A stretch of DNA of 64,000 nucleotides from an uncultured Bacilli bacterium. Lineage in GTDB: Bacteria; Bacillota_I; Bacilli_A; RFN20; CAG-631. The translations under genes were made by a program, and so were the position numbers. The notes beneath the pieces are model-generated. The model was not told where the DNA came from, made no database searches, and worked only from the letters and a program-made list of their open reading frames with translations. The DNA is taken from the NCBI GenBank assembly GCA_947627355.1, contig CANQVX010000001.1, positions 174,509 through 238,508 on the forward strand, written 5' to 3'. Shown here piece after piece: positions 9,982-15,423 of the stretch. Each line of letters starts with the position of its first letter. The first letter of the stretch is position 1.

Positions 9982-10944
9982 TTATTCCTCCTTGTTAAGT
10001 CTATCTAATAATTGCTTTTGCCATTCATATAATGGGGCTACAAAAGTCTTATTATTTAAATAAGCAAGTGTTTTACTAAAGTTAGTAAACGTTATTTGCT
10101 TAGCATGTAAAAAATAATTCTTAAGTTTATATTTTTTAGCCAATTTATCGGCCATTTCATTGCCATATTTTTTATCACCTAGTAATGGATGATGGATATA
10201 ATTCATATGAACTCTGATTTGATGAGTTCTACCAGTTACCAATTGAATTTCTAGTAGACTGCAATCATCATATGTTTGTAAAACATGATATATTGTTTTA
10301 GCATAAAGTCCGTTTTTATCGACAAAAACAAGCTTTTTGTTTTCGTCTTTTTTAAGTGGCGCTTCTACTATACCATCTTCTTTTATAATTCCCACCACCA
10401 AACATAAATATTGTTTTTTTACATTTTCATGATTTGAAAATGCTTCAAATAATTCTTGTAATGCTAGATTTGTTTTACCAATTACTACAAGTCCACTAGT
10501 GTTACGATCAATTCGATGCGCTAAAGCAGGAACAAAACCGTTTTCAACATTAGGATTATATTGTTTAGTTTCAATTAAATAATTGATAACTTGATTGATT
10601 AAGGTATCTTCATTATCATCATTACCCTCATGAACTAATAAGTTAATTGGTTTATTAACTATCAAGATGTTTTCATCTTCATAGATAATATCGAATTCTT
10701 TCTTATTAGTGTTTTTTATTTCTTTTATCTCATGAAGGCTTTCTTCTTTAACATAGATGGTTATTTCATCATCTAGTTTAGTTATATAATCCGGTTTAGC
10801 CGGTTTTTTATTAACTTTGATATCTTTTTTACGAAATAATTTATAAATATAAGATAAAGGTGCTTGATTTAGATATTTTCTTATGAAGTTATCTAGTCTC
10901 TTGTTTTGATCGTTTTTTGTTATTTTAACTTGGATCATAAGCAT
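9982..10944 (-). CDS. RluA-family RNA pseudouridine synthase
   Basis: This protein of about 320 aa has an N-terminal S4-like RNA-binding segment (NKRLDNFIRKYL, KKDIKVNKKPA) and the RluA catalytic motif AHRIDRNTSGLVV with the essential Asp. TGRTHQIRVHM is a second conserved motif. It probably modifies uridines of rRNA or tRNA; the exact target (RluC, RluD or another class) cannot be assigned. AAGGA lies five bases before the ATG at 10944; the in-frame GTG one codon upstream is too close to it and the ATG at 10938 is a weaker alternative. It is the first gene of the rluA-pgcA-ytqA operon. Confidence 0.9.
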   Translation of the reverse strand: MLMIQVKITKNDQNKRLDNFIRKYLNQAPLSYIYKLFRKKDIKVNKKPAKPDYITKLDDEITIYVKEESLHEIKEIKNTNKKEFDIIYEDENILIVNKPINLLVHEGNDDNEDTLINQVINYLIETKQYNPNVENGFVPALAHRIDRNTSGLVVIGKTNLALQELFEAFSNHENVKKQYLCLVVGIIKEDGIVEAPLKKDENKKLVFVDKNGLYAKTIYHVLQTYDDCSLLEIQLVTGRTHQIRVHMNYIHHPLLGDKKYGNEMADKLAKKYKLKNYFLHAKQITFTNFSKTLAYLNNKTFVAPLYEWQKQLLDRLNKEE

Positions 10945-11085
10945 CACTTTCCTTACATTTCCATTTTATCAAATTATTAAGAAAATAGATAACTAATTTT
11001 CATTAAGTGATGATTTTTAAAGGCATACTAAAGTTTTTAAAGTTTTTTTGGTAACTTTTTGAATTTACCGACTACTTTAAATATT

Positions 11086-11180
11086 GGTGGGGCATAACGC
11101 AATTTGTTGCTGTTGCCTCACGCTAATTGTGTGGCGAGGACTCTAAATATCTAGGCGCAGTGGCATGTTGCCGCCCCACT
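11086..11180 (+). ncRNA. Structured 5' leader of toxin-like unit 1
   Basis: GGTGGGGC (11086-11093) pairs with GCCCCACT (11173-11180) to close a multistem element. An inner hairpin pairs CCUC...GAGG and CACGC...GUGUG. The same fold recurs in three other units with compensating or wobble changes in the inner stem, so it is conserved as RNA. It ends five bases before the GGAGG of the 37-codon ORF, and its GCCUC segment could alternatively pair with that Shine-Dalgarno; that switch is inference. Confidence 0.6.
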
Positions 11181-11197
11181 AGAATGGAGGTCTTGTG

Positions 11198-11311
11198 ATG
11201 AAACTAAAATTTTTAAAGTTCATTTTTTTACTTTTGTTGAAAAAATTAACTAAAAAAAATGATTATCACATCAGAGTTGTGATAATCAAAATTAGTTCCT
11301 CAGAGGACTAA
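11198..11311 (+). CDS. 37-aa hydrophobic/basic peptide, candidate type I toxin (unit 1)
   Basis: The short ORF begins MKLKFLKFIFLLLLKKL and ends DYHIRVVIIKISSSED. A basic-hydrophobic N-terminal helix long enough to insert in a membrane is followed by a lysine patch and a beta-like tail. GGAGG at 11186-11190 sits seven bases before the ATG. Four copies in the island keep exactly 37 codons, the same start context and the same GGACTAA end, while differing at several codons. An antisense RNA transcribed from the opposite strand overlaps the last 20 or so codons. Small membrane peptide plus cis-antisense RNA is the type I toxin-antitoxin arrangement (Fst, TxpA, AapA). I see no named family. Toxicity is inferred. 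Confidence 0.62.
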   Translation: MKLKFLKFIFLLLLKKLTKKNDYHIRVVIIKISSSED

Positions 11312-11331
11312 GCCATTTAATAGTCCTCGTC
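11252..11331 (-). ncRNA. Antisense small RNA, candidate type I antitoxin (unit 1)
   Basis: The promoter has -35 TTGTAT (11366-11361), a 17-nt spacer and -10 TATACT (11343-11338), which places the start near 11331. The RNA has a first hairpin with an 8-bp stem GAGGACTA/TAGTCCTC and a variable loop. It ends in a textbook terminator: GATTATCACA and TGTGATAATC around a 7-nt loop, then T8. It is fully complementary to the 3' third of the 37-codon ORF and the bases after its stop. Confidence 0.72.
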
Positions 11332-11426
11332 ACTCTTAGTATATGCAATATTTTTTCAAAATACAATACATGAAAAAATATTTTTACATAAATTTTGCCG
11401 GTTTTACTATTACTAAAAAGTTAACC

Positions 11427-11502
11427 AAAAAATGATTATCACACGACCAATGTGATAATCATAATTAATTATTTCAAGAACTAGCCTTTAAAGGTCCTTG
11501 TT
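11427..11502 (-). ncRNA. Orphan antisense-type small RNA (copy B)
   Basis: This copy has the same architecture as the unit RNAs: -35 TTGATT (11536-11531), 16-nt spacer, -10 TATACT (11514-11509), a hairpin CAAGGAC/GTTCTTG and the GATTATCACA/TGTGATAATC terminator with T6. The first stem carries an A-U where the others have G-C or G-U, together with a G-U at another position, so pairing is kept by compensating change. The matching toxin frame on the other strand is shifted and has no start, so this copy keeps only the RNA. Confidence 0.65.
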
Positions 11503-11546
11503 ACTTTTAGTATATGCAATGTTTTAAAAAAATCAATGTAGTTTTC

Positions 11547-12890
11547 TTATTGTGCACTAGGTATTGTTAATTGAACAGTGTTAATTGAACCGATACGACA
11601 ACTATAGATTTCACCATCAATAGAACCACGAGCAGCAACATTGATTAATTGTTTAATTGAGAATTCAAAAGTATATTCAAATGATTCAAAAACATTTTCA
11701 TCTAATTGCATTCTTAATTCACCATTGTATTGTTGAGCTTCTTCATCAAGTGTTAATAGACTAAAGCAATCAACTAATGGATTTCTTTCAGTATCAAAAG
11801 TCTTATCTAAGAATCTTGATTTTTCCATATAGTCTTTATATTGTTTATCAAAGATTGTCTTAGTTATTTCTTCTTTAGTATATTCGCCATCTCTTGAATA
11901 TCTATAGTATTGATTATAGTTTGTTCCATCATAGTCATAGATGTATTCTTGATATTCTTCACCTGAATCATCAATAGCAAATCTAGCATCACCATCTTTT
12001 AACACTTTGAAACGATTAACGTTTTCAAATTGAATAGATAATTGAGCTTTGAATACACTGTTTTTAGATACAACGATAGAAGTAATGTAGTTGTCTTCTT
12101 CTTTATAATCGTTGATTGCTTGTTTCCATTCTGTTTCATTGATAAGAGATGGAAGTTCTACTACAGTTGTGCCAAACTTACTATATTCCATATCTCCACC
12201 AACACCAGTTGAAGATGCTTTATCAGTGTTTAAAGAAATATAAGTAATATCTTTTTCATCAAATTTAAGAACAACATTCATAGTTGTTGATTGACCTGGA
12301 ACAGGTTCCATAGTTATATCACCAACATAACCTTGTTTTTCTGTATCATAACTAAACTTTGAATAATTATTCTTTAAATCTAATGTTTCAACCATTGAAC
12401 TCATCATTGAAATTGGTTCAATGTAAGAACTTAATTCATTATTGAACTCACTTTCACTTGGAGCTCTTTTAGTAAAGATACTAGTAGGATTAGATCTAAC
12501 ATATTTAATTCTTGTTGTACCAATCACTGCCATATAAGTTTCAACAAATGAATTATCTGTGACACTATCATTAGTGATAACATGAACTTTAGTTGCTGAT
12601 TCCATTTCTAGAGTCATTTTTTGTGTTCCAAATGTTCTTGAACATGTAGCGTTAGTAGTATCGATTTCATCAAATGCTTGTTTCCATTCACTTTCAACTA
12701 CTTTGTCATTTAAAGTAACTGTTGATGAACTGCTTTCATCATTTGATGTAGTGCTATCTTGTGTTGTGCTACTAGTTAATTGAATACTTGAACTAGAACT
12801 TTTAACACTGCTACTATCGCTTGTCTTATTGTCTGTACATGAAACTAATAAAAGTGCTAAAAATGACATAAATAAATATCTTTTTTTCAT
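11547..12890 (-). CDS. Ser-rich surface lipoprotein with two related domains
   Basis: This 447-aa protein begins MKKRYLFMSFLALLLVSC, a signal peptide with a lipobox cysteine, followed by a Ser/Thr linker of about 45 residues. Two related domains follow; each opens with a W(K)xA motif (SEWKQAFDEID and TEWKQAINDYK). The first resembles the single domain of the neighbouring lipoprotein at 13929 (both share LEMESATK). No enzyme motif is visible and no family is recognised. I chose the ATG at 12890 because AAGGGGGA precedes it; upstream sequence in frame is the promoter. The promoter contains a G9 tract, so expression may switch on and off. Confidence 0.75.
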   Translation of the reverse strand: MKKRYLFMSFLALLLVSCTDNKTSDSSSVKSSSSSIQLTSSTTQDSTTSNDESSSSTVTLNDKVVESEWKQAFDEIDTTNATCSRTFGTQKMTLEMESATKVHVITNDSVTDNSFVETYMAVIGTTRIKYVRSNPTSIFTKRAPSESEFNNELSSYIEPISMMSSMVETLDLKNNYSKFSYDTEKQGYVGDITMEPVPGQSTTMNVVLKFDEKDITYISLNTDKASSTGVGGDMEYSKFGTTVVELPSLINETEWKQAINDYKEEDNYITSIVVSKNSVFKAQLSIQFENVNRFKVLKDGDARFAIDDSGEEYQEYIYDYDGTNYNQYYRYSRDGEYTKEEITKTIFDKQYKDYMEKSRFLDKTFDTERNPLVDCFSLLTLDEEAQQYNGELRMQLDENVFESFEYTFEFSIKQLINVAARGSIDGEIYSCRIGSINTVQLTIPSAQ

Positions 12891-12910
12891 AAAAAATCCC
12901 CCTTGAGCAA

Positions 12911-12941
12911 ATAATAACCCCCCCCCGACAAAATTTGTCAA
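12911..12941 (-). promoter_or_regulatory. Promoter with G9 tract in the spacer (lipoprotein 1)
   Basis: On the minus strand, TTGACA (12941-12936) is followed by AATTTTGTC, nine G (12926-12918), T and TATTAT (12916-12911). The spacer is 19 nt, longer than the ideal 17, and changes with each G gained or lost. A 13-nt palindrome, GACAAAATTTGTC, overlaps the -35. This layout is the one used by phase-variable promoters such as Neisseria porA and opc. Confidence 0.75.
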
Positions 12942-13061
12942 TGGGTTGTTGTTATTTTGTTGTGTGCTCAAATAAAAGCAAATGGTTGATTTTTTTATCA
13001 AATTTAAACTTTTTTAATTTTTTTTGGTAACTTTTTAAATTTACCAACTACTTAATATATT

Positions 13062-13156
13062 GGTGGGGCATAACGCAATTTGCTGTTGTTGCCTCACGTG
13101 AAAAACGTGGCGAGGACTCAAAATATCTAGGAACAGCGGCTGATTGTCGCCCCACT
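13062..13156 (+). ncRNA. Structured 5' leader of toxin-like unit 2
   Basis: GGTGGGGC (13062-13069) pairs with GCCCCACT (13149-13156). The inner hairpin is CACGU...ACGUG here, a perfect version of the stem that uses wobble pairs in unit 1. The element ends six bases before the GGAGG of the next ORF. Confidence 0.6.
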
Positions 13157-13173
13157 AGATTGGAGGTCTTGTG

Positions 13174-13287
13174 ATGAAACTAAAATTTTTAAGGTTCATT
13201 TTTTTGTTTTTGTTAAAAAAATTAACTAAAAAAAATGATTATCACATTAGCGTTGTGATAATCAAAATTAGTTCTTCAAAGGACTAA
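13174..13287 (+). CDS. 37-aa hydrophobic/basic peptide, candidate type I toxin (unit 2)
   Basis: The peptide begins MKLKFLRFIFLFLLKKL and ends DYHISVVIIKISSSKD. It differs from unit 1 at Lys7Arg, Leu12Phe, Arg26Ser and Glu36Lys and has synonymous changes, but its length and frame are identical. GGAGG at 13162-13166 is seven bases upstream. An antisense RNA overlaps its 3' part. No coding signal beyond conservation between copies is available. Confidence 0.62.
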   Translation: MKLKFLRFIFLFLLKKLTKKNDYHISVVIIKISSSKD

Positions 13288-13307
13288 ACCAATTAAAAGT
13301 CCTCGTC
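13228..13307 (-). ncRNA. Antisense small RNA, candidate type I antitoxin (unit 2)
   Basis: The promoter is TTGTAT (13342-13337), 17 nt, TATACT (13319-13314). The first stem is GAGGACT/AGTCCTT with a closing G-U. The terminator is GATTATCACA/TGTGATAATC with its own 7-nt loop and T8. It is antisense to the end of the unit 2 ORF. Confidence 0.7.
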
Positions 13308-13374
13308 ACTTTTAGTATATGCAATATTTTTTCAAAATACAATACATGAAAAAATTTTTTGCTTTATAAAAAAC

Positions 13375-13475
13375 CTCCGTGATCTAGAATTTCTAAATTA
13401 TAGGATTATAAATTTTAAGATTTCTTGTTAATTTATATCAGTAGGAACATACTGTAATGTATAACTAAAAGTGGA
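13375..13475 (-). pseudogene. 3' remnant of a third lipoprotein gene
   Basis: The segment matches the 3' end and downstream region of the lipoprotein gene at 13929. On the minus strand the last codons read LQYVPTDIN then stop, against TVTIPTDVN in the intact gene. The following bases and a decayed version of the gene's terminator hairpin are also shared. The rest of the gene has been deleted, leaving toxin-like unit 3 next to it. This suggests that lipoprotein-plus-unit cassettes were duplicated and partly lost. Confidence 0.6.
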
Positions 13476-13574
13476 CAATGAAAAAAGGAGTGCAGATGAT
13501 TGATTTTTTATCAAATTTAAACTTTTTAAATTTTTTTTGGTAACTTTTTAAATTTACCGACTACTTAATATATT

Positions 13575-13669
13575 GGTGGGGCATAACGCAATTTGCTGTT
13601 GTTGTCTCATACTAATTGTGTGGCGAGGACTTTAAATATCTAGGAACAGCGGCTGATTGTCGCCCCACT
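13575..13669 (+). ncRNA. Structured 5' leader of toxin-like unit 3
   Basis: GGTGGGGC (13575-13582) pairs with GCCCCACT (13662-13669). The inner stem is CAUAC...GUGUG, where U-G replaces C-G of unit 1 and A-U replaces G-U, again preserving pairing. It precedes the unit 3 ORF by 18 nt. Confidence 0.6.
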
Positions 13670-13686
13670 AGATTGGAGGTCTTATG

Positions 13687-13800
13687 ATGAAACTAATGTT
13701 TTTGCGGTTCTTTTTTTTACTTTTGTTAAAAAAATTAACTAAAAAAATTGATTATCACATTACAGTTGTGATAATCAAAATTAGTTCTCACAAGGACTAA
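13687..13800 (+). CDS. 37-aa hydrophobic/basic peptide, candidate type I toxin (unit 3)
   Basis: The peptide begins MKLMFLRFFFLLLLKKL and ends DYHITVVIIKISSHKD. This is the most divergent of the four copies (K4M, K7R, I9F, N21I, a His in place of Ser35), yet still 37 codons. GGAGG lies at 13675-13679. Two consecutive ATGs are present; the second matches the other copies. The antisense RNA overlaps the 3' half. Confidence 0.6.
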   Translation: MKLMFLRFFFLLLLKKLTKKIDYHITVVIIKISSHKD

Positions 13801-13818
13801 TCCAACAAAGTCCTCGTC
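13741..13818 (-). ncRNA. Antisense small RNA, candidate type I antitoxin (unit 3)
   Basis: The promoter is TTGAAA (13853-13848), 17 nt, TATACT (13830-13825), the best -35 of the set. The first stem is GAGGACT/AGTCCTT and the terminator is GATTATCACA/TGTGATAATC followed by AA and T7. The upstream sequence diverges from the other copies while the -35/-10 spacing is kept, which supports a real promoter. Confidence 0.7.
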
Positions 13819-13873
13819 ACTTTTAGTATATGCAATATTTTTAAAAATTTCAATAGGTTAAAACTTCATAAAA

Positions 13874-13907
13874 AATCCTATGATCTAGGCTTTCTAAACC
13901 ATAGGAT
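13874..13907 (-). terminator. Terminator of lipoprotein 2 gene
   Basis: ATCCTATG (13875-13882) and CATAGGAT (13900-13907) form the stem, followed on the minus strand by a T run. It lies about 20 bases beyond the stop of the gene at 13929. Confidence 0.7.
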
Positions 13908-13928
13908 TATAAATTTTAAGATTTCTTG

Positions 13929-14663
13929 TTAATTAACATCAGTAGGAATAGTTACTGTAGTAGTTCCAAGTTTACTATAATTTGAAATACTTGTTCCATC
14001 AGAATTTGATGCTTTGAATGAAACTAAATTACCACTATCAAATGTTAATTCTAATGCTAAGTCCATGCTCATATCTTCGCCTTGATAATGAAGTGTTCCA
14101 CAATAAGCGTTCTTACTACTATCAAATGTAAAACTAGAAAACTTGTTAACAATGTCTAGTTGTGTAAATTGTGCTGATATAGCTACTAATGGAGCGCCTA
14201 GACTATTAAATTGGCTAGTAAATGCTGCTTCATCAACTTTGGTTTTGTTATATTTTGCTGTTGCAGATTGTCTAGCATAAACATAATAATCTGTTCCTTC
14301 TTTGTTTAGTATAGTTTCAACATATGTTTGTTGTGGTTTAGTACTATAACTAATAGCATGAAGTTTAGTTGCTGATTCCATTTCTAGAGTCATATGCATA
14401 TCAGCAGAACCCATATCTGCTTCAGAAACCATAGTACCATTTGTGCTATCTAAAGCAGCAAACACTTCTTTCCATCTTGCTTCAGTTACAGTGTTACTTC
14501 CAGCAACTACAGATGAACTACTTTCATCGTTTGATGGTGTAGTTGATGCAATAGGTGTACTAGATTGTTGAACACTAGAACTAGAACTTTCTTTTTCCTT
14601 ACTATCATTACATGAAACTAATAAAAGTGCTAAAAACGACATAAATAAATAACTTTTTTTCAT
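13929..14663 (-). CDS. Ser-rich surface lipoprotein, single domain
   Basis: This 244-aa protein begins MKKSYLFMSFLALLLVSC (signal peptide and lipobox), then a Ser-rich linker, then one domain starting ARWKEVFAALDSTNG and containing LEMESATKLHAI. It is a paralogue of the first domain of the lipoprotein at 11547. No catalytic motif is seen and its function is unknown; it is probably exposed on the cell surface. The start at 14663 follows AAGGGGGA; the frame continues upstream only through the promoter. The promoter carries a G8 tract. Confidence 0.75.
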   Translation of the reverse strand: MKKSYLFMSFLALLLVSCNDSKEKESSSSSVQQSSTPIASTTPSNDESSSSVVAGSNTVTEARWKEVFAALDSTNGTMVSEADMGSADMHMTLEMESATKLHAISYSTKPQQTYVETILNKEGTDYYVYARQSATAKYNKTKVDEAAFTSQFNSLGAPLVAISAQFTQLDIVNKFSSFTFDSSKNAYCGTLHYQGEDMSMDLALELTFDSGNLVSFKASNSDGTSISNYSKLGTTTVTIPTDVN

Positions 14664-14684
14664 AAAAAAATCCCCCTTGAGCAA

Positions 14685-14714
14685 ATAATAACCCCCCCCG
14701 ACAAAATTTGTCAA
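14685..14714 (-). promoter_or_regulatory. Promoter with G8 tract in the spacer (lipoprotein 2)
   Basis: TTGACA (14714-14709), AATTTTGTC, eight G (14699-14692), T, TATTAT (14690-14685). The spacer is 18 nt, one base shorter than in the paralogous promoter at 12911, and the difference lies in the G tract. That is what slipped-strand mispairing would leave behind. Confidence 0.75.
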
Positions 14715-14832
14715 TGGGATGTTGTTATTTTGTGTGTGCTAAACTAAAAGCAAATGGTTAATTTTTTATCAAATTTAAACTTTTAAAAATTTTTTTGGTA
14801 ACTTTTTAAATTTACCGACTACTTTAAATATT

Positions 14833-14930
14833 GGTGGGGCATATCGCAATTTGTTGCTGTTGCCTCATGCTAATTGTGTGGCGAGGACTCTAAATATCTA
14901 GGCACAGCGGCTTATTGTTGCCGCCCCACT
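14833..14930 (+). ncRNA. Structured 5' leader of toxin-like unit 4
   Basis: GGTGGGGC (14833-14840) pairs with GCCCCACT (14923-14930). The inner stem is CAUGC...GUGUG. The interior has a three-base insertion compared with unit 2 but keeps the same stems. Confidence 0.6.
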
Positions 14931-14947
14931 AGATTGGAGGTCTTATG

Positions 14948-15061
14948 ATGAAACTAAAATTTTTAAAGTTCATTTTTTTACTTTTGTTAAAAAAATTAAC
15001 TAAAAAAAATGATTATCACATTACCCTTGTGATAATCAAAATTAGTTCTTCAAAGGACTAA
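14948..15061 (+). CDS. 37-aa hydrophobic/basic peptide, candidate type I toxin (unit 4)
   Basis: The peptide begins MKLKFLKFIFLLLLKKL and ends DYHITLVIIKISSSKD, identical to unit 1 over the first 25 residues. GGAGG at 14936-14940 precedes ATG-ATG. The residues that differ between units (position 26, and 27 in this copy) fall in the codons complementary to the terminator loop of the antisense RNA. Confidence 0.62.
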   Translation: MKLKFLKFIFLLLLKKLTKKNDYHITLVIIKISSSKD

Positions 15062-15083
15062 CAATTGAAAAAAAGTCCTCGTC
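15002..15083 (-). ncRNA. Antisense small RNA, candidate type I antitoxin (unit 4)
   Basis: The promoter is TTGTAT (15118-15113), 17 nt, TATACT (15095-15090). The first stem is GAGGACT/AGTCCTT with the longest loop of the family. The terminator is GATTATCACA/TGTGATAATC plus T8. Confidence 0.7.
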
Positions 15084-15214
15084 ACTCTTAGTATATGCAA
15101 TATTTTTTCAAAATACAATATGCGAAAAAATATTTTTACATAAATTTTACTGGTTTTACTTTTCCCGTTAATTAAAATTTAAACTTCAAAAATAAAAGAA
15201 TTTCAAAATTAACT

Positions 15215-15294
15215 AAAAAAAATGATTATCACATCTCCATTGTGATAATCAAAATTAGTTCTTCCAAGGACTAACTTTCACAATAGTCCTCGTC
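15215..15294 (-). ncRNA. Orphan antisense-type small RNA (copy F)
   Basis: The promoter is TTGTAT (15329-15324), 17 nt, TATACT (15306-15301). The first stem is GAGGACTA/TAGTCCTT and the terminator has T8. On the plus strand the codons for the toxin tail (KKNDYHISIVIIKISSSKD) remain open, but the leader, ribosome binding site and start are missing, so only the RNA is likely to be functional. Confidence 0.66.
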
Positions 15295-15370
15295 GCTCTT
15301 AGTATATGCAATATTTTTTCAAAATACAATATGCGAAAAAATATTTTTACATAGATTAGCGGTTTTACTT

Positions 15371-15398
15371 TTGCTTGAATTATCATTTATGATAAAAT
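15371..15398 (+). promoter_or_regulatory. Probable promoter of Cthe_2159-like lipoprotein
   Basis: TTGCTT (15371-15376), 16-nt spacer, TAAAAT (15393-15398), upstream of AGGAGG and the ATG at 15424. The match is moderate. No homopolymer tract is present here, unlike the other two lipoprotein promoters in this island. Confidence 0.45.
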
Positions 15399-15423
15399 TA
15401 TTGTTGTTTAGGAGGCATTCCAT

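Noticed and set aside
11195..11215. Hammerhead-ribozyme-like TGATGAAAC word in the repeated leader
   Set aside because: The CUGAUGA core and the three stems are not present; the word is the start codon context of the 37-codon ORF.
11026..15345. Insertion sequence or MITE as explanation of the repeats
   Set aside because: No terminal inverted repeats or target duplications are visible at unit ends; conserved promoter, terminator and ORF signals explain the conservation better.
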